A stretch of 64,000 bases of DNA, from assembly GCF_001676785.2 (NCBI RefSeq), contig NZ_CP015910.2:992001-1056000 (forward strand), given 5' to 3'. This DNA is from Brachyspira hyodysenteriae ATCC 27164 (GTDB taxonomy: Bacteria; Spirochaetota; Brachyspiria; Brachyspirales; Brachyspiraceae). Shown in pieces: positions 8,978 through 16,893 of this stretch; within the stretch, counting starts at the first letter, position 1; every line of letters begins with the position of its first letter. The translations under genes and the position numbers were made by a program. The notes beneath the pieces are model-generated. The model saw only the letters and a program-made list of their open reading frames with translations. It did no database searches and was not told the DNA's origin.

Positions 8978-10309
8978 TTACTTATTTGCACAATAGATAG
9001 TAGGTACAGCAGCATATAAAGCAGCACAGTTTACTAAATCTTGTTTCCAAGTTTTTTCATTAGGAGCATGAGCCTGAGCTTCAGCACCAGGTCCGAAACC
9101 TATACAAGGTATTCCGTTTCTTCCCATAATAGATACGCCGTTAGTAGAGAATGTCCATTTATCAGTAAGTGGACGAGCTTTTCTTTCTTTATCTATTTCT
9201 GGAGTAGGTCCTAATCTTTCAGTACCGAATAAGCCTTTATAAGCTTCTTCTAAAGTTTTAGTTACAACGTGATCTTCTGGTATTACCCAAGTAGGGAAGT
9301 AACATTCTATTGGATAAACTAAGTTAGTCCAAGAAGGTCTGTCATAGTTATACATAGATACTTCAGCACCATATTTTTTAACATTAGGAAGATTTCTGAT
9401 TTCTTCTAAGCAGCTTTCCCAAGTTTCACCAGCTGTCATTCTTCTGTCTAATGAAATAGAACAAGAGTCAGCTACAGCACATCTGCTTGGAGAAGTGTAG
9501 AAAATTTGAGAAACTGTTACAGTACCTCTTCCTAAGAAGTTAGCTTCTTTGTATTGAGGATTGTATTTTTCTTCTAACATTTTTACTAAACCTTTGATAG
9601 GTGTAGAATCTTTAGCATCGTTTTCGTTAAGGCTTCTGATATCTTGAAGTATGTCAGCCATTTTGTAAATAGCGTTATCTCCTCTTTCTGGAGCAGAACC
9701 GTGGCAAGAAATACCTTTAACGTCTACTCTTATTTCCATTCTTCCTCTTTGACCTCTGTAGATACCGCCGTCAGTAGGTTCAGTAGAAATTACGAATTCA
9801 GGTTTGATTTTGCTTTCTTTACAGATGTATTCCCAGCATAAACCATCGCAGTCTTCTTCTTGTACAGTACCAACAACAACTACTTGATATTTATCATTTA
9901 AAAGACCTAAATCTTTCATTATTTTAGCACCATAAACACCAGAAACGATACCGCCTTCTTGGTCAGAAGTTCCTCTTCCTCCGATTTCTACATCGTTTTC
10001 ATAACCTTCATAAGGGTCAAAATTCCAGTTATCTTTGTTTCCTATACCAACTGTATCTATATGAGCATCGATACCTATTAAAGTTTTACCTGTACCCATA
10101 TATCCTAAAACGTTACCCATAGGATCGATATCAACTTTGTCAAATCCTACTTTTTTCATTTCTTCAGCTATTCTTTCGATTACACCTTTTTCTTCGCAAG
10201 ATTCACTAGGAATTCTAATTAAATCTCTTAAGAACTTAGTCATATCAGCTTTATAGCCCTCAGCTTTTGCTTTTATTTGTTCAAATTGTTCTTTTGAAAT
10301 AGCACTCAT
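8978..10309 (-). CDS. ygeY: YgeY-type M20 metallohydrolase
   Basis: The 443-residue protein is an M20-family zinc hydrolase of the YgeY selenium-metabolism-linked subgroup. Metal-site motifs are [10 protein letters not shown] (His83, Asp85), RGTSDQEGG at about 112-120 and VQEEDCDG with the catalytic and metal glutamates at about 150-157; a dimerisation domain sits between the metal-binding halves. In anaerobic purine degradation it is placed at release of a 2,3-diaminopropionate-type compound from a carbamoylated or ureido intermediate, feeding the lyase next door. AGGAG precedes the start. It lies between ygeX (66 bp) and ygeW (48 bp), consistent with one operon. Confidence 0.92.
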   Translation of the reverse strand: MSAISKEQFEQIKAKAEGYKADMTKFLRDLIRIPSESCEEKGVIERIAEEMKKVGFDKVDIDPMGNVLGYMGTGKTLIGIDAHIDTVGIGNKDNWNFDPYEGYENDVEIGGRGTSDQEGGIVSGVYGAKIMKDLGLLNDKYQVVVVGTVQEEDCDGLCWEYICKESKIKPEFVISTEPTDGGIYRGQRGRMEIRVDVKGISCHGSAPERGDNAIYKMADILQDIRSLNENDAKDSTPIKGLVKMLEEKYNPQYKEANFLGRGTVTVSQIFYTSPSRCAVADSCSISLDRRMTAGETWESCLEEIRNLPNVKKYGAEVSMYNYDRPSWTNLVYPIECYFPTWVIPEDHVVTKTLEEAYKGLFGTERLGPTPEIDKERKARPLTDKWTFSTNGVSIMGRNGIPCIGFGPGAEAQAHAPNEKTWKQDLVNCAALYAAVPTIYCANK

Positions 10310-10375
10310 TGTTTTTATTCTCCTAAAAATTTATAATTTATTTTAATTTCTTTCTTTTTTATTTAAATATATATT

Positions 10376-11569
10376 TTATCTTTCTTTAGCTTCCCAAATG
10401 ATATTTTTCCATCTTTCAGGATCAGTATCACCTTCAGTACTGAATAATAATACTTTAGAATTAGAATCAAGTTTTAATTTTTTTCTTAATTCAGCATATT
10501 CATCATTAAGCATTATAGTGGCTAAAGTACCGAATGGAGCAGCACCAGATTCACCAGATACTACTTGAGGGTCTCCTTTTAATGGAGCAGATAACATTCT
10601 CATACCTCTTGCAGCAACTACATCTTCAGCAGCTATGAAACAATCAGCATGATTTTTAAGTATATCCCAAGAAGTGATATTTGGCTCACCGCAAGCAAGT
10701 CCAGCCATTATAGTGTTTAAATCACCTTCAACTATTCTTATTTTACCATCGCCTGCTACAGCACCTTTATATAAACAAGCAGCAGCTTCAGCTTCTACTA
10801 CAACCATTACAGGAGGATTATCTTTATATTTATTAGAGAAATATCCAACCATAGCACCAGCTAAAGAACCAACACCAGCCTGTACGAATACATGTGTAGG
10901 TCTTTCTCCGAATTGCTCATCAGCTTCTAAAGCCATAGTACCGTAACCTTGCATAATCCAAGCAGGTATTTCTTCATAACCTTCCCAAGCAGTATCCTGA
11001 ACAACTACACCATTTTGAACTTTAGCAGCTTCAGCAGCAGCTTTTCTAACACATTCATCATAGTTGAATTCTTCTATTGTAGCTGTAGCACCTTCAGCCT
11101 GAATATTTTTTAATCTAGTTTCTGTTGAACCTTTAGGCATAAAAATTACTGATTTTTGTCCTAATTTATTTGCAGCCCAAGCAACACCTCTACCATGGTT
11201 ACCGTCAGTAGCAGAGAAGAATGTAGCCTGACCGAATTCATCTTTTAATTTTTTTGAAGTTAATACATCATAAGGGAATTCACTTACATCTTTTCCCATT
11301 TTTTGAGCTATATATCTAGCCATAGAATAAGAACCGCCCAATACTTTAAAAGCATTAAGACCAAATCTATATGATTCATCTTTTACTTTAACAGTTCCTA
11401 AACCCAAATATTTAGCCATTTCTTTTAAATCTGCTAATGGTGTTTGTGTATATTGAGGGAAACTTTGGTGAAAAGCTTTTGCTTTTTTTACTTCCTCAAT
11501 AGACATAATAGGTAAATTTTTATCATCTGTTTTAGGCATTTTATTTTCAGCCCATTTAAGCTCACTCAT
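10376..11569 (-). CDS. ygeX: 2,3-diaminopropionate ammonia-lyase
   Basis: The 397-residue PLP enzyme matches diaminopropionate ammonia-lyase (YgeX/DpaL). The PLP lysine lies in LNAFKVLGGSY (Lys75). A TDGNHGRGVAWAA segment, typical of fold-type II lyases, and a glycine-rich phosphate loop (VQAGVGSLAG) follow. It converts 2,3-diaminopropionate to pyruvate and two ammonia molecules, the carbon-yielding exit of the pathway. Its start has GGAGG 7 nt upstream and overlaps the regulator gene by 8 bp, so translation of the two is probably coupled and the regulator is the first gene of this operon. Confidence 0.94.
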   Translation of the reverse strand: MSELKWAENKMPKTDDKNLPIMSIEEVKKAKAFHQSFPQYTQTPLADLKEMAKYLGLGTVKVKDESYRFGLNAFKVLGGSYSMARYIAQKMGKDVSEFPYDVLTSKKLKDEFGQATFFSATDGNHGRGVAWAANKLGQKSVIFMPKGSTETRLKNIQAEGATATIEEFNYDECVRKAAAEAAKVQNGVVVQDTAWEGYEEIPAWIMQGYGTMALEADEQFGERPTHVFVQAGVGSLAGAMVGYFSNKYKDNPPVMVVVEAEAAACLYKGAVAGDGKIRIVEGDLNTIMAGLACGEPNITSWDILKNHADCFIAAEDVVAARGMRMLSAPLKGDPQVVSGESGAAPFGTLATIMLNDEYAELRKKLKLDSNSKVLLFSTEGDTDPERWKNIIWEAKER

Positions 11570-12215
11570 TTATATCCTCCTTTTTTGAATCTATATAATT
11601 ATATAGAGTGAATTTACTTATTCCAAAATGATTTGATACTTTGTCTCCGGATTTTGTAATTAAAAATACTCCTGAGTCATTTAAAAATTTTATAGCCTTT
11701 ATTTTTTCATCTTTATTCATTATAGAAGCAGGTTTTCCTACCAATTCTTCACTTTTTATTATTAATTTTTCCATAAGTTCCTGAGCACTGTTTGGTATTT
11801 CTTCTAATTTTGATTTGTTCTCAGTTTGTAATAATGTATCTAAATCGCTTTTAAATGGCAAGAAATTAGTTATATCAAAATTTATAGATAGTATATATCT
11901 GTACTTACCGTTTGTATCTTTTATGAAGACTGTTGAAGATTTCAATATTTTTCCATTTGATGATTTTGTAAGATATGACAAATGGTCAACTATTGGTTCT
12001 CCTTTCCTTAGCTTTTCTATAGTGTTTAGAACAATGTTAGAGGCACCTTCTCCAGCTTGTCTTCCTGTAATACCTCCGTTAATTATAAAGATGATAGTAT
12101 GCTCTAAATCATCTTCCTTTAGCTCATGTAAACATACTTCACAATTATTTCCAAATTGTCTTGCTATGCCATGTGCCACACTTATCAATGTTTCAAGTAT
12201 TATATTAGAACTCAT
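11562..12215 (-). CDS. YheO-like PAS/HTH transcriptional regulator
   Basis: The 217-residue protein fits the YheO family: an N-terminal PAS-like sensor domain (residues about 5-120, with GNNCEVCLHEL) and a C-terminal helix-turn-helix segment (about 165-215, with GDKVSNHFGISKFTLYNYID). Members bind small ligands and control amino-acid or purine catabolic genes. It is the first gene of the ygeX operon and diverges from ssnA, the usual position for a local regulator. A TTGAAA-N17-TATACT promoter lies upstream and a 10-bp inverted repeat overlaps its -35 box, suggesting autoregulation. The inducer is unknown; a purine-pathway compound is an inference. Confidence 0.8.
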   Translation of the reverse strand: MSSNIILETLISVAHGIARQFGNNCEVCLHELKEDDLEHTIIFIINGGITGRQAGEGASNIVLNTIEKLRKGEPIVDHLSYLTKSSNGKILKSSTVFIKDTNGKYRYILSINFDITNFLPFKSDLDTLLQTENKSKLEEIPNSAQELMEKLIIKSEELVGKPASIMNKDEKIKAIKFLNDSGVFLITKSGDKVSNHFGISKFTLYNYIDSKKEDINE

Positions 12216-12258
12216 AAATATTCCAAAATATTTTATAACGCTTAATTAATATGCTTAT

Positions 12259-12287
12259 AGTATACTAATTTTTTTTTAGATTTTCAA
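12259..12287 (-). promoter_or_regulatory. sigma-70-type promoter for the regulator-ygeX operon
   Basis: On the minus strand, TTGAAA (12287-12282) and TATACT (12264-12259) are separated by exactly 17 nt, 44 nt upstream of the regulator start. It is one of the best promoter matches in the window. Confidence 0.7.
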
Positions 12288-12300
12288 GAAAAAATCTAAA
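12275..12300. promoter_or_regulatory. candidate operator in the divergent regulator/ssnA region
   Basis: TTTAGATTTT (12275-12284) and AAAATCTAAA (12291-12300) form a perfect 10-bp inverted repeat with a 6-nt spacer. It overlaps the -35 box of the regulator promoter and lies between the divergent genes, where one protein could control both directions. A TTGACA at 12318-12323 could be the -35 of ssnA, but its -10 partner is unclear. Confidence 0.55.
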
Positions 12301-12395
12301 TTTTTTTTGAAAATTCGTTGACAAATATGCTTTTTTTAATATCCTATTAAAATGTATATAAAAAATTAATCGAATATAAATTTAGGAGGCAGCTT

Positions 12396-13727
12396 ATGTT
12401 ATTAATAGGTGGTGGAAAATTAATTACCAGAGATACTGCTAAGCCATTTATTGAAGATGGTGCAGTTCTTTGTGACGGCAGATTAATTAAAGAAGTTGGA
12501 AAAACTTCAGATTTGAAAGCAAAATATAAAGATGCTGAGTATATAGATGCTAAAGGAAGCATCATTATGCCGGCTTTCATAAATGTACATGAACATATTT
12601 ATTCAGCTATGGCTAGAGGTTTCAGTATTAATGGTTATAATCCTAAAGGCTTCTTAGAAATATTAGACGGTATGTGGTGGACTATAGATAGAAATCTTAC
12701 TTTAGAACAAACTAAACAAAGTGCTATGGCTACATATATAGAATCTATTAAAAGCGGTGTTACTACTGTATTTGACCACCATGCTAGTTTCGGCCATATT
12801 GAAGGTTCTTTATTTGCTATAGAAGAAGCTGCTAAAACTATGGGAGTTCGTTCTTGTTTATGTTATGAAGTTTCTGATAGAGACGGAGAGGCTAAATCTA
12901 AGGCTTCTGTTAAAGAAAATCTTGATTTTATTAAGCATGCTATGGCTGATAAATCTGATATGATTAAAGGTATGATGGGAATGCATGCATCTTTCACTAT
13001 TTCTGATAAAACTATGGAAGCATGTATGAAAGATTTACCTGAAGGTATAGGCTGCCATATTCACGTTGCTGAAGGTATAGAAGATTTACATGCTTGTTTG
13101 AAAGAACATGGTAAAAGAATAGTTGATAGACTTTATGATTTCAAAGTTTTAGGACCTAAAACTATACTTGTACACTGTATATATATCAATCCTCATGAAA
13201 TGGATTTAATCAAAGAAACAGACACTATGACTTCTCATAACCCTGAATCTAATATGGGTAATGCCTGTGGTTGTCCTCCTACAATGGAATTAATGAAAAA
13301 AGGCATATTAACAGGTTTAGGTACTGACGGTTATACTCATGATATGACAGAATCATACAAAGTTGCTAATGTACTTCATAAACATAGCCTTTGCGATCCT
13401 AATGCTGCTTGGGGCGAAATACCTACAATGTTATTTGAAAATAATGCTAAAATGGCTAATCGTTATTTTGATACTCCGCTTGGCGTACTTAAAGAGGGAG
13501 CTGCTGCTGATGTTATCATTGTAGATTATAAAAACTATACAGAATTAAGCGATAAAAATATCAATGGACATATATTATTTGGTATGAACGGCGGACATGT
13601 TAATACTACTGTTTGTAACGGAGAGGTATTAATGAGAGATAGAAAACTCACTAAGATTGATGAAGAAGCTGCTTATGCTAAGATAAGAGAAGAAGCTGAT
13701 AAGCTTTGGAAACAAATTAATAAATAA
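12396..13727 (+). CDS. ssnA: SsnA-type amidohydrolase
   Basis: The 443-residue protein is a metal-dependent amidohydrolase of the SsnA type. The first metal motif is NVHEHIY (His65, His67), GCHIHVAEG supplies another histidine at about 220, and LGTDGYTHD near residue 310 the conserved aspartate. SsnA genes accompany YgfK and selenium-type xanthine dehydrogenase in purine-degradation clusters, where a cyclic or amino-purine intermediate is the likely target. The exact reaction is not visible here. The start has AGGAGG 7 nt upstream. A strong terminator follows at 13741-13780, so it may be expressed separately from ygfK despite sharing direction. Confidence 0.9.
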   Translation: MLLIGGGKLITRDTAKPFIEDGAVLCDGRLIKEVGKTSDLKAKYKDAEYIDAKGSIIMPAFINVHEHIYSAMARGFSINGYNPKGFLEILDGMWWTIDRNLTLEQTKQSAMATYIESIKSGVTTVFDHHASFGHIEGSLFAIEEAAKTMGVRSCLCYEVSDRDGEAKSKASVKENLDFIKHAMADKSDMIKGMMGMHASFTISDKTMEACMKDLPEGIGCHIHVAEGIEDLHACLKEHGKRIVDRLYDFKVLGPKTILVHCIYINPHEMDLIKETDTMTSHNPESNMGNACGCPPTMELMKKGILTGLGTDGYTHDMTESYKVANVLHKHSLCDPNAAWGEIPTMLFENNAKMANRYFDTPLGVLKEGAAADVIIVDYKNYTELSDKNINGHILFGMNGGHVNTTVCNGEVLMRDRKLTKIDEEAAYAKIREEADKLWKQINK

Positions 13728-13740
13728 AAAATAATATCAT

Positions 13741-13780
13741 AAATTCTATATAAAATTGATTTTTATATAGAATTTTTTTT
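13741..13780 (+). terminator. intrinsic terminator after ssnA
   Basis: AAATTCTATATAAAA at 13741-13755 pairs with TTTTATATAGAATTT at 13761-13775, a perfect 15-bp stem with a 5-nt loop followed by a T-run to 13780. Confidence 0.85.
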
Positions 13781-13824
13781 GGTATTGTAATAAATTACAG
13801 TAATAATTAATTGGAGGAATTATA

Positions 13825-16794
13825 ATGAGTGATGTAATGACACCCATACCTTTTGGAAACCTTATGAATTGGATTTTAGAAGAAAAAAAATCTGGTAAAG
13901 TATTTGGTGTTTCAAGAGCGTTCAAAGCTGATAAAGCTAAATATTACGAAATTTTTGGAAGAAAATTAGAAACTCCTATAGGACCAGCTGCAGGACCTCA
14001 TACTCAGTTGGCTCAAAATATAGTTGCTGCTTATTATACAGGAAGCAGATTCTTTGAACTTAAAACTGTTCAGAAAATGGACGGAGAAGAATTAAGCAAA
14101 TGCGTTGCAAAACCTTGTATCACAGCTAATGATGAATGTTATAACTGTGAATGGTCTACCGAACTTTATGTTCCTCAGGCTTTTGATGAATATGTTAAGG
14201 CTTGGGTTGCTTTAAAAGTAATTGCTAAAGAATGGGATTTAGGAGATATGGACGGTTTTCAGTTCAATATGTCTGTTGGTTATGACTATGAAGGTATTAA
14301 AACTGAAAAAATTGATACTTTCATTGAAGGCATGAAAGATGCTTCTAATACTCCTATATTCAAAGAATGCAAACAATGGTTAACTGATAATATCAGCAGA
14401 TTCAAAAACTTCAAAAAAGAAGATATAGATAAAATCAATGCTGATGTATGTAATTCTGTTACTTTATCTACTCTTCATGGATGTCCTCCTACAGAAATAG
14501 AAAAAATAGCTTCATACCTAATTACAGAAAAGAAATTAAATACTTTCGTTAAATGTAACCCAACTTTATTAGGTTATGAATATGCTAGAAAAACTTTAGA
14601 TGATATGGGTTATGATTATATATCATTTACTGATTTCCACTTTAAAGATGACTTACAATACAGCGATGCAATTCCTATGCTTCAAAGACTTCAAAAATTA
14701 GCTGAAGACAATTCGCTTGCATTCGGTGTAAAAATTACTAATACATTCCCTGTAGATGTTAAACAAAAAGAATTACCATCTGAAGAAATGTACATGTCTG
14801 GTAAATCTTTATTCCCTCTTTCTATGACAGTTGCTTCAAGATTAAGTAAAGATTTTGATGGAAAATTGAGAATTTCATATTCAGGCGGATGTGATTATTT
14901 CAATATCAATGAAGTTATAGATGCAGGAATTTGGCCTGTAACTATGGCTACTACTTTCTTAAAATCAGGCGGTTATCAAAGAGGCGAGCAAATAGCTAAA
15001 AATCTTAAAGAACCAAAAGCATTTACAAAAGTAGATGTAGCTAAAACTGAAAAAATAATTGAATGGAGCAAAAAAAGCAAACATCATATTAAACCTGTTA
15101 AGCCTCTTGCTAGCAGAAAAGTTAATAAAAAAGTACCTTTGATTGATTGTTATATAGCTCCTTGTATGGAAACTTGTCCTATTCATCAAGACCTTACTAC
15201 TTATATAAGACTTAATTCTGAAGGAAAATATGAAGAGTCTTTCAAAGTTATTATAGAGAAAAACGCTCTTCCATTTGCTACAGGTATATTATGTCCTCAT
15301 ACTTGTATGGATAAATGTACTAGACAATTCTATGAAGAGCCTGTAAGCATCAGAGCTTGCAAATTAGAAGCTGCTAAAGCTGGATATAGTAAAGTAATAG
15401 GCAGTTTAAAACCTGCTGCTTCTATAGGTAAAAAAGCTGGCATCATAGGTGCTGGTCCTGCCGGACTTTCTGCTGCATTCTTCTTGGCTCGTGCTGGTGT
15501 TGATGTTACAGTATTTGATAAGAGAGAAAAAGCCGGCGGTGTAGTTGCTAATATTATACCTAGCTTCAGAATAAGTGCTGAAGAGATTGGAAATGATGTT
15601 AGCTTATGTAAGCAAATGGGTGTTAAATTTGAATTAGGCAAAGAAATTAAAGATATAAAAGAATTTGCTAAAAATTATGATTACACTGTTGTTTGTATAG
15701 GTGCTCATAAAAATATGCCTTTAAAGCTTGAAGCAGGCGAATCTATGAATGCTCTTAAATTCTTAGAAGAGTTCAATAAAACTAATGGAAACGTTGCTTT
15801 AGGTGAAGATGTAGTAGTAATCGGAGGCGGTAACACTGCTATGGATGCTGCTCGTGCTGCTAAGAAAAATAAAGGCGTTAAAAATGTTAGATTAGTTTAT
15901 AGAAGAACTAAGAGATATATGCCTGCTTTAGAAGAAGAACTTCAAGAGGCTTTAGAAGATGGTGTTGAGTTTATGGAATTACTTGCACCTGTTAAATTAG
16001 AAAACGGCAAACTTCTTTGTAAAAAAATGGAATTATCTGACTATGATGAAAAAGGCAGAAGAAATGTTGTTGAAACTAGCGAAACAGTAGAAGTACCTGC
16101 TAGCAGTGTTATAGCTTCTATTGGTGAGCAAATTGAATCTGACTTCTACAAATCTAATGGCATAGATGTTGATGATAAAGGCAAGCCAAAATGTTCTGCT
16201 GCTAATGAATCATCTATCAAAAATGTTTATGTTGCTGGTGATGGTTTATATGGTGCTGCTACTATAGTTGAAGCTATAAGAGATGCTAAAGTTGTTGCTG
16301 AAGCTATATTAGGAAAAGCAGTTGCTCCTGATTTGCCTTCTGTTTCTACTGAAGAAATATCTTATAGTAAAAAAGGTAATTTGAAAGAGGTATCAAAAGA
16401 TCCTGAAGCTACTAGATGTTTAAGCTGTGATTATATCTGTGAAAGCTGTACTGAAGTTTGTCCTAACAGAGCTAATGTATCTATAAAAGTTGCAGGACAT
16501 TCTAAGATATCTCAAATCATACACGTTGATTATATGTGTAATGAATGCGGTAACTGTGAAACATTCTGTCCTTATAGTTCTGCTCCTTATAAAGATAAAT
16601 TTACATTGTTTGCTACTGAAGATGATATGAAGAATTCTAAAAATGATGGTTTCTTATTCTTAGATAAAGAAGGAAATGCTAAACTTAGAATAGATGGTAA
16701 AGAAGAATCTTATAAAGTTGGCGGAAAGAACAATGGTGTTTACACTATAGTTGACGCTGTATTTAATAACTATAAGTATTTGATCTTAAAATAA
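13825..16794 (+). CDS. ygfK: YgfK-type iron-sulfur flavin oxidoreductase
   Basis: The 989-residue protein is YgfK, often labelled putative selenate reductase subunit. The N-terminal half (about 1-420) resembles a dihydroorotate dehydrogenase-like barrel. A Cys-rich linker follows (CYIAPCMETCP near 442 and CPHTCMDKCTRQ near 490), as in GltD-type proteins. The pyridine-nucleotide/FAD module shows GIIGAGPAGLSAA near 539 and GGGNTAMDAARAA near 667. The C-terminal 2x[4Fe-4S] ferredoxin domain contains CLSCDYICESCTEVCP near 864 and CNECGNCETFCP near 905. It probably moves electrons from NAD(P)H to a purine-ring intermediate, with the hydroxylase downstream. GGAGG precedes the start. It follows ssnA after a terminator. 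Confidence 0.92.
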   Translation: MSDVMTPIPFGNLMNWILEEKKSGKVFGVSRAFKADKAKYYEIFGRKLETPIGPAAGPHTQLAQNIVAAYYTGSRFFELKTVQKMDGEELSKCVAKPCITANDECYNCEWSTELYVPQAFDEYVKAWVALKVIAKEWDLGDMDGFQFNMSVGYDYEGIKTEKIDTFIEGMKDASNTPIFKECKQWLTDNISRFKNFKKEDIDKINADVCNSVTLSTLHGCPPTEIEKIASYLITEKKLNTFVKCNPTLLGYEYARKTLDDMGYDYISFTDFHFKDDLQYSDAIPMLQRLQKLAEDNSLAFGVKITNTFPVDVKQKELPSEEMYMSGKSLFPLSMTVASRLSKDFDGKLRISYSGGCDYFNINEVIDAGIWPVTMATTFLKSGGYQRGEQIAKNLKEPKAFTKVDVAKTEKIIEWSKKSKHHIKPVKPLASRKVNKKVPLIDCYIAPCMETCPIHQDLTTYIRLNSEGKYEESFKVIIEKNALPFATGILCPHTCMDKCTRQFYEEPVSIRACKLEAAKAGYSKVIGSLKPAASIGKKAGIIGAGPAGLSAAFFLARAGVDVTVFDKREKAGGVVANIIPSFRISAEEIGNDVSLCKQMGVKFELGKEIKDIKEFAKNYDYTVVCIGAHKNMPLKLEAGESMNALKFLEEFNKTNGNVALGEDVVVIGGGNTAMDAARAAKKNKGVKNVRLVYRRTKRYMPALEEELQEALEDGVEFMELLAPVKLENGKLLCKKMELSDYDEKGRRNVVETSETVEVPASSVIASIGEQIESDFYKSNGIDVDDKGKPKCSAANESSIKNVYVAGDGLYGAATIVEAIRDAKVVAEAILGKAVAPDLPSVSTEEISYSKKGNLKEVSKDPEATRCLSCDYICESCTEVCPNRANVSIKVAGHSKISQIIHVDYMCNECGNCETFCPYSSAPYKDKFTLFATEDDMKNSKNDGFLFLDKEGNAKLRIDGKEESYKVGGKNNGVYTIVDAVFNNYKYLILK

Positions 16795-16818
16795 TTGACT
16801 TTATATTAATTATTGTAT

Positions 16819-16860
16819 AACATAGCAAAGGGGAGGTGAGTACCTTTCCCTTGTTATGTT
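16819..16860 (+). other. long RNA hairpin in the leader of the fused xanthine dehydrogenase
   Basis: Bases 16819-16837 pair with 16842-16860 around a GAGT tetraloop: 19 positions with one A-C mismatch and three G-T pairs, the rest Watson-Crick. There is no T-run after it, so it does not look like a simple terminator. It lies 25 nt after the ygfK stop and 33 nt before the next start, and its apical GGGGAGG resembles a sequestered ribosome-binding site. Confidence 0.65.
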
Positions 16861-16893
16861 AGTTTATATTAATATATATAAGGAGGAATATAT

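Noticed and set aside
11815..12249. A plus-strand frame opposite the YheO-like regulator
   Set aside because: It mirrors a gene with clear PAS and helix-turn-helix motifs and lacks a convincing start signal.
12318..12350. Promoter TTGACA with TATTAA for ssnA
   Set aside because: The spacing would be 21 nt, too long for a normal sigma-70 promoter, so no -10 could be assigned.
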